Source: an uncultured Actinomycetes bacterium
GTDB taxonomy: Bacteria > Actinomycetota > Acidimicrobiia > Acidimicrobiales > RAAP-2
Assembly: GCA_903871335.1 (NCBI GenBank)
Contig: CAIQGE010000035.1
Coordinates: 1 to 64,000, forward strand
Length of the DNA stretch: 64,000 nucleotides
Direction: 5' to 3'
Below are positions 19,072 to 26,736 of this stretch, in pieces (position 1 is the stretch's first letter; each line of letters begins with the position of its first letter). The notes under the pieces were generated by a model. It worked only from the letters and a program-made list of their open reading frames with translations, ran no database searches and was not told the origin of the DNA. The translations under genes were made by a program, and so were the position numbers.

Positions 19072-19304
19072 AGCGACGTAACGAAACTTTGATCCTGCGA
19101 GCGGATCCCATCTTGTGTGACGGATTCGGCCACTGCGCCGAGCTCGCGCCGGAAATCGTGACGCTGGATGAATGGGGATATCCCATCATCAGCACCACGC
19201 CGCTCGGGGCCGCACGCTCGACGTCCCTGCGCTCAGCGCAACTCGCGGTGCGCGGCTGTCCTCGTCAGGCACTGTGGATCGAGAAAGTCGAACAGCGGAG
19301 CTAG
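19068..19304 (+). CDS. Small ferredoxin
   Basis: A 78-residue ferredoxin. It has ILCDGFGHCAELAPEIV and, near the end, VRGCPRQAL. The spacing CxxxxxC plus a distant CP fits the three-cysteine ferredoxins that carry a [3Fe-4S] cluster, as found beside actinobacterial P450s. The ATG at 19068 overlaps the stop of the NuoF-like gene (ATGA). It is the last gene of the redox operon and overlaps the convergent VOC gene by 4 nt. Confidence 0.85.
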   Translation: MKRRNETLILRADPILCDGFGHCAELAPEIVTLDEWGYPIISTTPLGAARSTSLRSAQLAVRGCPRQALWIEKVEQRS

Positions 19305-19660
19305 TTTCGGATCATCTCCAAGCGATTGCCGAAGGGATCATCGACGTAGAAGCGGTCCACCCCTTCGATCTCGAAATCGTCGCGTACCTCACGCCCGGAG
19401 TTCACCAGCGCTGCGCGTAATTCGTCGTAGCCACTCACGCGGAAGGCGGGGTGCGCCTTGCGGGCGGGTCGAAAATCTTCTTCCACGCCGAGATGGACCT
19501 GGAGATTGGTCGTGGCGTACCAGCGTCCGCCCCGTGCCGCGAGGGCCGGTGGTTTGACCAGTGGTTGTAGCCCGAGGAGGTCGATGTAGAAGAGATCCGC
19601 CTCGTTCTCACCACCCGGCGGCATGGCGAGTTGGACGTGATCGAGAGCGAGCGACACCAA
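19301..19660 (-). CDS. VOC-fold (glyoxalase/bleomycin-resistance) protein
   Basis: A 119-residue single-domain protein of the vicinal oxygen chelate superfamily. The start LDHVQLAMPPGGENEADLFYIDLLGLQPL is typical, as is the final strand VDRFYVDDPFGNRLEMIRN whose Glu is a metal ligand. The substrate cannot be told from sequence. It is convergent with the redox operon and its 5' end faces the bS22-like gene. Confidence 0.85.
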   Translation of the reverse strand: MVSLALDHVQLAMPPGGENEADLFYIDLLGLQPLVKPPALAARGGRWYATTNLQVHLGVEEDFRPARKAHPAFRVSGYDELRAALVNSGREVRDDFEIEGVDRFYVDDPFGNRLEMIRN

Positions 19661-19714
19661 TTCGACCTCCCAAGTGGCGGCTGGTGACCCAAACCTAGTA
19701 GCGTCATTCGGGCC

Positions 19715-19816
19715 ATGGGATCACTGATTAAGAAGCGCCGCAAGCGCATGCGCAAGAAGAAGCACAAGAAGATGCTGAAGCGAACTCGCTGGCAGCGTCG
19801 CGCCGCCGGCAAGTAG
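19715..19816 (+). CDS. bS22-like ribosomal small protein (AURKAIP1/COX24 domain)
   Basis: A 33-residue, extremely basic peptide: MGSLIKKRRKRMRKKKHKKM is followed by LKRTRWQRRAAGK. It matches the short actinobacterial protein annotated as AURKAIP1/COX24-domain protein, known as bS22 in mycobacterial ribosomes. It is too short for ordinary gene finding. It lies between the VOC gene (divergent) and ispE (convergent, 3 nt apart). A TAGCGT at 19699-19704 lies 10 nt upstream and may be its -10. Confidence 0.88.
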   Translation: MGSLIKKRRKRMRKKKHKKMLKRTRWQRRAAGK

Positions 19817-19819
19817 TCC

Positions 19820-20590
19820 CTAGTCGCCCTCAGCGGGCGTCGTCACGGTACGAACGAAGCGAAGCGTCCCTGCGGGACCCGTCTCGTCCCAGCTCGCCTC
19901 GTCGCGCCAATGCCCTTCGATAAAGAGCGTCGAACCGGATCCGCATAGCTCAACGGACCGACCCGTTCGCTCCGCCACGGCGTCGGCGACAGCGGCCAGA
20001 CGAGGCTCCACGCGACACGCGGGTTCAAAGAGATGGTTGCGTCCACTCGGACGCCAACCCGACGCCCACATCTCGTCAAAGGCCTGGTAGCAGGCGGGCG
20101 TCGAGACGCCAAATGACGGAAGCACGAGGGTGATCTCTCGGCGCTCATAGCTCAGAGGCGTCACCACGTCTCCAATTCCCTCCACGAGCGCTCGCCCCCC
20201 GATGACACAGAAGGGCACGTCGCCGCCCAGGGTGGCCGCGACGGACAGGTCACGGACATTGGCCCAGCGCAGGATGGCGGCGGCGTCACTCGATCCGCCG
20301 CCGAGCCCACCACCGACCGGAATGCGCTTGTGGAGCACGACGGCGGCGGACTTCCCCGCGAGTTCGAGCGCTCGCGTGACGAGATTGTCGCGCTCTCTCA
20401 GGACCACATCACGCAGGAGACCATCCCCGTCGCGTACCACCACGCCGGACCCGGCAGCGTCGACTTCCAGCGTGTCGGCGAGATCTAGCGACACCATCTC
20501 ACTGCGTAAGAGGTGGTAGCCGTCGTCTCGACGTCCCGTGATCTCGAGCGACCAGGTCAATTTGGCGGGCGCCCGCAGCGTTACGCTCAC
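19820..20590 (-). CDS. ispE: 4-diphosphocytidyl-2-C-methyl-D-erythritol kinase
   Basis: IspE phosphorylates CDP-ME in the MEP isoprenoid pathway. The 256 residues contain the GHMP kinase motifs: APAKLTWSLEITGRRDDGYHLL at the start, the ATP loop IPVGGGLGGGSSDAAAILR, and a C-terminal CGSGSTLF. At 256 residues it is slightly short for the family (about 280-320), with the loss in the C-terminal half. The GTG overlaps the ksgA stop (GTGA). ksgA-ispE is a conserved actinobacterial pair. Confidence 0.95.
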   Translation of the reverse strand: MSVTLRAPAKLTWSLEITGRRDDGYHLLRSEMVSLDLADTLEVDAAGSGVVVRDGDGLLRDVVLRERDNLVTRALELAGKSAAVVLHKRIPVGGGLGGGSSDAAAILRWANVRDLSVAATLGGDVPFCVIGGRALVEGIGDVVTPLSYERREITLVLPSFGVSTPACYQAFDEMWASGWRPSGRNHLFEPACRVEPRLAAVADAVAERTGRSVELCGSGSTLFIEGHWRDEASWDETGPAGTLRFVRTVTTPAEGD

Positions 20591-21402
20591 CGGGCCGCCG
20601 CCAGCCGTGCGAATTCCTCGAGCGTCAAGTCCTCCGGCCGGCGGGTCGGATCGATACCCGAGCGTTCGTACGCATCGGCGGGCACCAGGTGTTCCAGACT
20701 TCGACGGAGCATCTTGCGACGGTGTTGAAACGCGGTACGAATCACGGCGAAAAGGTCGGCTTCACTTACCACCGACGGATCAATCGCCACCTCGGGTCGC
20801 CGAGTCACCGCGACCAAGCCCGAATCGACCTTCGGGCGGGGCAAGAAGACCGACGGGGGTACCTTGCCCACCACTTTGGCCTGCGCGAAGTACTGGAGTC
20901 GCAGCGACGCCGCGCCGTAGGCCTCGTCGCCGGCGGACGCGGCCAGTCGCTCGCCCACCTCGAGTTGCACCATCACGAGCATCCGCGTGATGAGCGGCAC
21001 GGTCTCCAGTAGGTGGAGCACGAGGGGTGTGGCGATGTTGTACGGGAGGTTGGCGACGACCGTCATGGCCTCGCCCTCGGTCAGCGCGTCGTAGTCCGCG
21101 TGCAGGGCATCCGCGTGCACCACCGTTGCACCCGCGGGCACGACGACTTCGCGTAACGGCTCGAGGAGGTGCCGGTCCACTTCCATCGCCGTGACGCTCG
21201 CACCCGTTTCGAGAAGAGCCAGCGTCAACGAGCCGAGTCCCGCCCCGATCTCCAGCACGCGATCACCCTCACCAACGTCCGCCAACCGAGCAATGCGTCG
21301 GACCGTGTTCGGGTCAACGACGAAGTTTTGTCCGAGCGCTCGCGACGGCGACAGCCCGTGGGACGTCAACAGCGCGGAAAGAGATGTTCGGCTGTGGGTC
21401 AC
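20587..21402 (-). CDS. rsmA: 16S rRNA (adenine1518/1519-N6)-dimethyltransferase
   Basis: RsmA/KsgA dimethylates two adenines near the 3' end of 16S rRNA. It has ALGQNFVVDPNTVRRI, the SAM motif VLEIGAGLGSLTLALL and the catalytic VVANLPYNIATPLVLHLL. About 271 residues from GTG 21402, which overlaps the stop of the upstream RlpA-like gene (GTGA); a TTG one codon earlier is the alternative. Its position before ispE is typical. Confidence 0.96.
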   Translation of the reverse strand: MTHSRTSLSALLTSHGLSPSRALGQNFVVDPNTVRRIARLADVGEGDRVLEIGAGLGSLTLALLETGASVTAMEVDRHLLEPLREVVVPAGATVVHADALHADYDALTEGEAMTVVANLPYNIATPLVLHLLETVPLITRMLVMVQLEVGERLAASAGDEAYGAASLRLQYFAQAKVVGKVPPSVFLPRPKVDSGLVAVTRRPEVAIDPSVVSEADLFAVIRTAFQHRRKMLRRSLEHLVPADAYERSGIDPTRRPEDLTLEEFARLAAAR

Positions 21403-22166
21403 CAAGTAACAATGACACGAACCACACCACGTCCCAGCGGTGCGAGGGCGCTAAAGCTGCCCTCGTTGAGGTCCACGACACGTCCGGGTCGACGGGCCTG
21501 TCGGTCCGTGACGACGCAGGAGATCACTCGGTTCGTGCCCACCACCCGCACGTAGATGCGCGTGCCGCGAGGCAGGTACGACGTCGCGCACTGGCCGGGA
21601 CGCCACGAGTACCACGTCGCCACGCCCACCCGGAATCGGCCGTGAACGGCGGCGGGAATGGGATGATGGTGATGGCGAGCGGCGGCGGCGCGAGCCGCAC
21701 GGGCACGAGCCGCACGAAGCGCGGCGGCGTGCGCCACGCGACGCTCATAGGCCAGGTGGGCCGCGGCGCGGTGCTGCGCGGCGCGAACCAGGGCGGCCCG
21801 TCGAACGAGGAATCGTTGGTGAGCCGCTCGGCGCTGCGCCAGGAGGGCGGTCGAGGAGTGGGCCACCGCACGGGAACCTGGGGCGACGGCGCGGGTCCGC
21901 GGAGTCACCCGATGGACCACGTGGTGGGTCGCCGCCGGTGTCGTCGTCGGGGTCGCCGAAGGACCCACGTTCGCGGAGACGAGCTCCTGACGTGGCGCTG
22001 CGGTCAGCGTCGCGTGCGGTCGGGGTGACGGTGCGCCCAAGAGCACCAACGGCACCACCAACAGCATCACGGCTGCGATTAGTAGGAGCGTCCGCCGATG
22101 CGAACGCTGAACAACAGTCCTCAGAACTCCACCCTTCTCCGGGGACACGAGGCGAGCACAACTCAC
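21399..22166 (-). CDS. Exported RlpA-like double-psi beta-barrel protein
   Basis: A 255-residue protein. A membrane or signal segment (about residues 26-45, LLLIAAVMLLVVPLVLLG) is followed by a long Ala/Arg/His-rich stretch (about 85-170) likely to be helical. The C-terminal 75 residues begin FRVGVATWYSWRPGQCATSYLPRGT and include VVTDRQARRPGRVVDLNEGSFSALAPLGRG, the RlpA/expansin-like barrel. The conserved Asp of the peptidoglycan-active RlpA group is present in VVDLNEGSF. It occupies the tatD-ksgA slot where many actinobacteria carry rpfB, so a peptidoglycan role is likely. Start GTG 22166 lies 9 nt after a TAGCGT hexamer. Confidence 0.75.
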   Translation of the reverse strand: MSCARLVSPEKGGVLRTVVQRSHRRTLLLIAAVMLLVVPLVLLGAPSPRPHATLTAAPRQELVSANVGPSATPTTTPAATHHVVHRVTPRTRAVAPGSRAVAHSSTALLAQRRAAHQRFLVRRAALVRAAQHRAAAHLAYERRVAHAAALRAARARAARAAAARHHHHPIPAAVHGRFRVGVATWYSWRPGQCATSYLPRGTRIYVRVVGTNRVISCVVTDRQARRPGRVVDLNEGSFSALAPLGRGVVRVIVTW

Positions 22167-22175
22167 CGCCCTACA

Positions 22176-22204
22176 ACGCTAGGCGGGCTGACTCGTGGTC
22201 GCAA
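22176..22204 (-). promoter_or_regulatory. Candidate promoter of the RlpA-like gene
   Basis: On the minus strand TTGCGA (22204-22199) and TAGCGT (22181-22176) are separated by 17 bases, and the GTG start is 9 nt further on. The rest of the 80-nt gap towards tatD is AT-rich and holds a weak CAGTAG/CTACTG inverted repeat. Confidence 0.5.
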
Positions 22205-22246
22205 CTTCAGTAGAATTTATTTCTATAACTACTGGTCAGAGGAAAT

Positions 22247-23041
22247 TTATTGGGGTAGTCCGAAGAGTCGTGCGGTGTTCGCTCGAGTCTGAATTTTCAA
22301 TTCCTCCGGATCGATCTGAAGCAGCTCAGCGACGAAGGTTCCCACCACTGCGACGTACGCCGGCTCGTTGGTGCGACCCCGGAAAGGCACAGGCGCGAGG
22401 AACGGGCTGTCGGTCTCGACGTGCAACCGCTCCAGCGGGGTGCGCACCACGGCGTCACGAACGTCCTGAGCGTTCTTGAAGGTCACCACCCCGGAGATCG
22501 ACAGGTCGCACCCAAGCGCGAGACACTCCTCGGCCTCCTCCGGGCCGCCGGTGAAGCAGTGGATGACCGTCCTCGGAGGCACTCCCTCACTGCGCAGAAT
22601 GGAAAAGAGGTCGTCCCAGGCGTCACGAGCGTGGATCACGAGGGCGAGGTCGTAGCGGTGAGCGAGCCCGATTTGTTCGGCGAAGGCCGCCCGCTGGGTG
22701 TCACGAGGGGCGTGCTCGTAGTAGTAATCGAGGCCGCATTCCCCAATGCCCACAAGGGTGCTGGCGCCTCGCTCGGCTAGCGCGGCCACCCCCGCCACGC
22801 CCGCCGCCGCGTCGTGGGGGTGGATGCCGATGGTGGCGAAGAGCTCGACCTCGTGGTCCGATTCCTGAGTCAGCGCCAGCGCTTCTCGCGACGTGGTCTC
22901 GTCTGTTCCAATGACCACCACCCGGTCGACCCCGGCGCTCAGGGCGCGATCGAGAGTGGCGACCACGTCCGCACGCACCGAGGCGTCATTCGAGAGGTAG
23001 CGCTCCTGCAGGTGGCAGTGAGCATCCGTCCAACCTCTCAC
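22247..23041 (-). CDS. tatD: TatD-family metal-dependent DNase
   Basis: A 264-residue TIM-barrel hydrolase. It has the metal-binding WTDAHCHL at the start, IGIHPHDA, GIGECGLDYYYEHAPRDTQRAAF, LVIHARDAWDD, VIHCFTGG and HVETDSPFLAPVPFRGRTNEP near the end, all TatD landmarks. I chose GTG 23041, which overlaps the metG stop (GTGA); the longer reading frame upstream simply shadows metG. TatD enzymes act as 3'-5' exonucleases or tRNA/DNA repair nucleases. Confidence 0.95.
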   Translation of the reverse strand: MRGWTDAHCHLQERYLSNDASVRADVVATLDRALSAGVDRVVVIGTDETTSREALALTQESDHEVELFATIGIHPHDAAAGVAGVAALAERGASTLVGIGECGLDYYYEHAPRDTQRAAFAEQIGLAHRYDLALVIHARDAWDDLFSILRSEGVPPRTVIHCFTGGPEEAEECLALGCDLSISGVVTFKNAQDVRDAVVRTPLERLHVETDSPFLAPVPFRGRTNEPAYVAVVGTFVAELLQIDPEELKIQTRANTARLFGLPQ

Positions 23042-24567
23042 GCGTCGGACTTGATCCTCGGGAAGAGGGGTTCTCCCTTTTCGACCTGATGCCCACCGAC
23101 GTAGCCACCCCACGTCGAACCGGCGAGCCCCACGTCCTCTGGCGAACCAGCCAGGCCGATGCGGCGCCAGATTTCGCCCGCCGTTGCCGGCATGGCCGGA
23201 GCGATCAAGAGGGTCACGATACGGATCGCTTCGAGGGCGTCCCCCATGACGGCGTCCACCTCGGGCCCCGCGTCCATCTTCCACGGCGCGTGATTCTCCA
23301 AGTGCGCGTTGGCGGCACCGATGAGTCGCCACGCGTTTTCCAGCGCCAGGTGCGGCTGAAAGTTCTCCCACGCCGCGTTGGAAGCGGACACGTAGTTCGC
23401 CGACAGCTCCGCTAACTCACTCGAAGGGGTCGGGGTCGGACCTACTCCTCCGCACTTGGACCCAACGACGGTCGCTACTCGAGCCACCAAGTTCCCGAGA
23501 TTGTTCGCCAGATCACTGTTGTAGCGGGCGGTCAACGCCTCCAGAGAGAACTCACCATCAGTTCCGAGCGGCGTATCGCGCAGCAGAAAGTATCGGACCG
23601 CGTCGACCCCAAATTCGTCGACCAGGGAACGCGGAGATATGTCGGTGAGCTTCACCGTTCCCGAGGAGCCCATGGTCTTGCCCAGTTTTTGACCACCGAC
23701 GAGCAACCATCCGTGCACTTGGACGTGCGCCGGCGGTTCCATGCCGGCCGCCATGCACATCGCCGGCCACCAGACCGAGTGGAATCGGATGATTTCCTTG
23801 CCAATGAGGTGGTTGACGTGAGGCCACCAGGCCGCCACCATTTCGTCATCGTGCCCGTAGCCGATCGCCGTGAGGTAATTGATCAGCGCGTCGTACCAGA
23901 CGTAAAAGACGTGCTTGTCGTCCCACGGCACAGGAATACCCCACGAGATCGAGGTGCGCGTAATCGAAATGTCGTTCAGCCCGCCCTTGATGAACGCGAG
24001 CGCCTCATTGCGCTTCGTTTCCGGCGTCGTGAATCGAGGATTCTTCTCGAAATAGTCGAGCAATCGGTCCTCGAAGGCACTGAGACGAAAGAACCAGTTC
24101 TCTTCTTCCATTTCCACGACCGGACGGTGGTGGATGGGGCACTTACCGTCGTCGAGGGATTCCGCGGTGTAGTAGTCCTCGCAACTCACGCAGTACGGAC
24201 CCCGGTAGGTGTCTTTGTAGATGTACCCGTTGTCGTAGATCGTCGTCAGGAACTTCTGTACAGCCACACGGTGGCGGTCCTCGGTCGTGCGTAGGAAGTC
24301 GTCGTTGGAGATGTTGAGCATCGCCCAGGCCTCGGTGAATCGCTTCGAGGTTTCGTCGGTCCAGGCTTGCGGCGTGACGTTGTGGGCGGCCGCGGTGTCG
24401 GCAATTTTCTGGCCGTGCTCGTCGGTACCGGTGAGAAAAAGGACCTGATCACCAGCCATTCGGTGGTAACGAGCGAGTGCGTCGGCGTTGATCGTGCTGT
24501 ACGCGGTACCGACGTGCGGTGCGTCGGTGACGTAGTAAATCGGCGTCGTGATATAGAAGCGGCCCAC
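23038..24567 (-). CDS. metG: Methionyl-tRNA synthetase
   Basis: A 509-residue class I synthetase. The start FYITTPIYYVTDAPHVGTAYSTINAD has the HIGH-type signature (HVGT). A zinc knuckle region with YCVSCEDYY and KCPIHHRP follows. The KMSKS loop is written QKLGKTMGSSG, an unusual variant at 23674-23688. GTG 24567 is chosen as start because TACCCT lies 6 nt before it and because upstream codons do not belong to the family. It is followed by tatD with a GTGA overlap. No C-terminal tRNA-binding EMAP domain is present, as in short actinobacterial forms. Confidence 0.96.
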   Translation of the reverse strand: MGRFYITTPIYYVTDAPHVGTAYSTINADALARYHRMAGDQVLFLTGTDEHGQKIADTAAAHNVTPQAWTDETSKRFTEAWAMLNISNDDFLRTTEDRHRVAVQKFLTTIYDNGYIYKDTYRGPYCVSCEDYYTAESLDDGKCPIHHRPVVEMEEENWFFRLSAFEDRLLDYFEKNPRFTTPETKRNEALAFIKGGLNDISITRTSISWGIPVPWDDKHVFYVWYDALINYLTAIGYGHDDEMVAAWWPHVNHLIGKEIIRFHSVWWPAMCMAAGMEPPAHVQVHGWLLVGGQKLGKTMGSSGTVKLTDISPRSLVDEFGVDAVRYFLLRDTPLGTDGEFSLEALTARYNSDLANNLGNLVARVATVVGSKCGGVGPTPTPSSELAELSANYVSASNAAWENFQPHLALENAWRLIGAANAHLENHAPWKMDAGPEVDAVMGDALEAIRIVTLLIAPAMPATAGEIWRRIGLAGSPEDVGLAGSTWGGYVGGHQVEKGEPLFPRIKSDA

Positions 24568-24573
24568 ACGACA

Positions 24574-24579
24574 AGGGTA
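24574..24579 (-). promoter_or_regulatory. Candidate -10 hexamer of metG (leaderless)
   Basis: TACCCT, then six bases, then the GTG of metG. The 11-base string TACCCTTGTC plus G/C is shared with the PfkB gene promoter at 29392-29403. Confidence 0.6.
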
Positions 24580-24583
24580 CTGA

Positions 24584-25429
24584 CTAGACCGGTTCACCTC
24601 GTCGCAGTGACAAAGCCAACTCGTAGGTGCGTCGATGGGGCACGTCGAGAGCGCTCGCGACCGACGCGGCGGCGTCACGCACGCTGACGCCGCGTTCCAA
24701 TTCGTCCGCGAGGGCGGCACGAATGTCGTCGTCGTCGCGCACCTGCACCGAGACGTCGCCACCGACGACCACCACAATCTCACCCCGCGCGTCGTGAGCA
24801 TCAAAGTGCTCCGCCAATGACTGCACCGTGCCCCGCAGAACTTCTTCGTGCATTTTGGTTAATTCGCGCACCACGACCGCGGGACGATCCCCGAGGACGT
24901 CGCACATCTCCCGCAGAGTGGTCGCGAGGCGTTGTGGTGATTCGTACGCCACGATGGTGCGCTTCTCCGAGCGCCAGCTACGAAAAAGAGACGAACGCTC
25001 GCCGGCCTTGCGCGGAATGAAACCCTCAAAACAGAATCGTTCCATCGGGAGGCCGCTCACGCTGAGCGCGCCAATGACCGCCGACGGTCCCGGCGTCGTG
25101 GAGACCGTGAGCCCGGCGTCCGCGACGGCCGCGATCACCCGCGCTCCGGGATCACTGACCCCGGGCGTGCCGGCGTCACTCACGAGAGCAATCGTTCGCC
25201 CCTCACGAATGGCGGCGACGACCGCGTCGCACAGGGAAGCCTCGTTGTGCTCGTGCAGCGCGCGAAGTCGCCCGCTCGTGCTCAGGCCCTTTGCCGAAAA
25301 GATCTGACGAGTGTGGCGGGTGTCTTCGCAGTACACGACGTCCGCCGACGCGAGAATCTCGAGAGCGCGAGGTGAGATGTCCGCCAAATTCCCAATCGGT
25401 GTGGCAACGATCACCAGGGCACCGCTCAC
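24584..25429 (-). CDS. rsmI: 16S rRNA (cytidine1402-2'-O)-methyltransferase
   Basis: RsmI methylates C1402 in the decoding centre using SAM. It has the tetrapyrrole-methylase fold: LVIVATPIGNLADISPRALEIL, VYCEDTRHTRQIF, ALVSDAGTPGVSDPGARV and VVVRELTKMHEEV. About 281 residues from GTG 25429, chosen because it overlaps the upstream stop (GTGA); an ATG at 25444 would add five residues. It is followed, 16 nt later, by metG, which appears to have its own promoter. Confidence 0.94.
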   Translation of the reverse strand: MSGALVIVATPIGNLADISPRALEILASADVVYCEDTRHTRQIFSAKGLSTSGRLRALHEHNEASLCDAVVAAIREGRTIALVSDAGTPGVSDPGARVIAAVADAGLTVSTTPGPSAVIGALSVSGLPMERFCFEGFIPRKAGERSSLFRSWRSEKRTIVAYESPQRLATTLREMCDVLGDRPAVVVRELTKMHEEVLRGTVQSLAEHFDAHDARGEIVVVVGGDVSVQVRDDDDIRAALADELERGVSVRDAAASVASALDVPHRRTYELALSLRRGEPV

Positions 25430-25731
25430 GTCACCGACCGCCACCGGACATCACTCGCTCGCTGTGCTCGCTCGGCGACCTCACGCTTCAACACCAGCCG
25501 ACGTCCGGCGGGCAGAAAATGCACCCCGTGGCCGAGTGAGATCCCGATCACGGTGTCGTCTTCGCGAACCTCCGCCGCACAGAGGCCAAAGCAAATCGCG
25601 GGTCCGCTGACGAGCGCCGCGCCCACCTGATCGGAGAGGTCCGAAGGGGTCACGAATCGAGCGCGCCACCCCGAGGGGGTGGTCGCCGAAGCGATCACGT
25701 CGCCGTCACCCAAAAGCCAGCCCGATTCCAC
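25426..25731 (-). CDS. Small protein, possibly a degenerate DUF192 member
   Basis: A 101-residue protein with no clear catalytic motif. The order GWLLGDGDVIASATTPSGW, GAALVSGPAICFGLCAAEV, a hydrophobic VHFLPAGRRLVLK strand and a polar end recalls short DUF192 proteins, but the match is weak. I placed the start at GTG 25731, which has GAGGAGAG just upstream. Its stop overlaps the start of rsmI (GTGA), so the two are co-translated. Function unknown. Confidence 0.5.
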   Translation of the reverse strand: MESGWLLGDGDVIASATTPSGWRARFVTPSDLSDQVGAALVSGPAICFGLCAAEVREDDTVIGISLGHGVHFLPAGRRLVLKREVAERAQRASDVRWRSVT

Positions 25732-25768
25732 AACTCTCCTCGCTTGGCGTCCGTCACCTTCCAACCAC

Positions 25769-25774
25769 TAACAT
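25769..25774 (+). promoter_or_regulatory. Candidate -10 hexamer of the bL37-like gene
   Basis: TAACAT lies 8 nt before ATG 25783, with no Shine-Dalgarno between. Confidence 0.5.
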
Positions 25775-25782
25775 TGTCACCT

Positions 25783-25866
25783 ATGTCAAAGCGGACGGTG
25801 AAGCGCAAGCTGCGCGCAAAGAAGAAGGCCAACCACGGCAAGAAGCCGAACTGCGGCCGCGGCTAG
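25783..25866 (+). CDS. bL37-like ribosomal small protein
   Basis: A 27-residue basic peptide that begins MSKRTVKRKLRAKKKANHG and ends KKPNCGRG. The run KANHGKKPN is almost the same as the end of the 24-residue mycobacterial ribosomal protein bL37 (KANHGKRPN, from memory). Here three or four extra residues with a Cys follow. It is far below usual gene-finding limits. It is divergent from the DUF192-like gene and 9 nt from the convergent GDPD gene. Confidence 0.72.
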   Translation: MSKRTVKRKLRAKKKANHGKKPNCGRG

Positions 25867-25875
25867 ACCTTCGGT

Positions 25876-26736
25876 CTAGAGTCGCCCGTCCCAACGGCAC
25901 CCACGGCGCGTGAGTAACGCGACCAGGGGCGTTGGTACATCGGTAATGATTCCGTCGACGCCGAGATCAATCAGGCGCGACATTTCATCTTCTTCATTAA
26001 TGGTCCATACGTGGACCGCGATTCCGGCTGCGTGCGCGGCCGTGACGAATCGTTCGTCGACGACGGTGACATCTCCGTAGGACGCGGGAACCTGGAACGC
26101 GCACACGGGAGATTCCTCTGGTATCGCACCCTCCTGTACCGCGAAGTAGAACGCCGCAGTTTCCGCGGTCGCGGCGGAGGTGAGGACTTCGGGCGCGATC
26201 GCCCGAAATGCTCCAATCGCGTCATCGCTGAATGAGGCCACGATCACCGAGTCCGTCCGCTCCAATCGCCGCAGTTCATCGGCGAGGAGTTGCTCGTAGG
26301 GTTCCACCTCCGGAGCCGTTCGCTTGATGTCCATGTTCAAGGGAACACCCGGGAAAGCCCTCGACACCTCTTCGAGCGTGGCGATGCCGAACGCGCGATT
26401 CTGCGGAGCCTGCCCGCGCCACGGGTATTCCTCGGCCGGACGATCGGGGGTGACGGCATCTCCGGGGATGAACCAGTAGGCATTGTCCATCTCACGAAGC
26501 TCGGCCAACGTGAAATTGGCGATCTCACCGCGCGCGTTGGTCGTCCGGTCAACCGTTTCGTCGTGGCACACGACGATCTGTCGGTCCTGGGTGGCGTGCA
26601 CATCAAGTTCGATGGCCGTCGCACCACGTTCAATGGCCTGGCCGATGGCAAACAGGGTTGACGACGGCCCTTCGTGGGATCCGCCTTGGTGGGCGAACGC
26701 GACCACTCTGCGGTCCAGCCACGGGTTGTCCTTCAT
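25876..26736 (-). CDS. Glycerophosphodiester phosphodiesterase
   Basis: A 286-residue TIM-barrel enzyme that releases glycerol 3-phosphate from glycerophosphodiesters. It has FAHQGGSHEGPSSTLFAI (catalytic His), ATAIELDVHATQDRQIVVCHDETVDRTT, NMDIKR and, near the end, VHVWTINEEDEMSRLIDLGVDGIITDVP, the family landmarks. No signal peptide is visible. The ATG overlaps the DUF3817 stop (ATGA). Confidence 0.94.
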   Translation of the reverse strand: MKDNPWLDRRVVAFAHQGGSHEGPSSTLFAIGQAIERGATAIELDVHATQDRQIVVCHDETVDRTTNARGEIANFTLAELREMDNAYWFIPGDAVTPDRPAEEYPWRGQAPQNRAFGIATLEEVSRAFPGVPLNMDIKRTAPEVEPYEQLLADELRRLERTDSVIVASFSDDAIGAFRAIAPEVLTSAATAETAAFYFAVQEGAIPEESPVCAFQVPASYGDVTVVDERFVTAAHAAGIAVHVWTINEEDEMSRLIDLGVDGIITDVPTPLVALLTRRGCRWDGRL

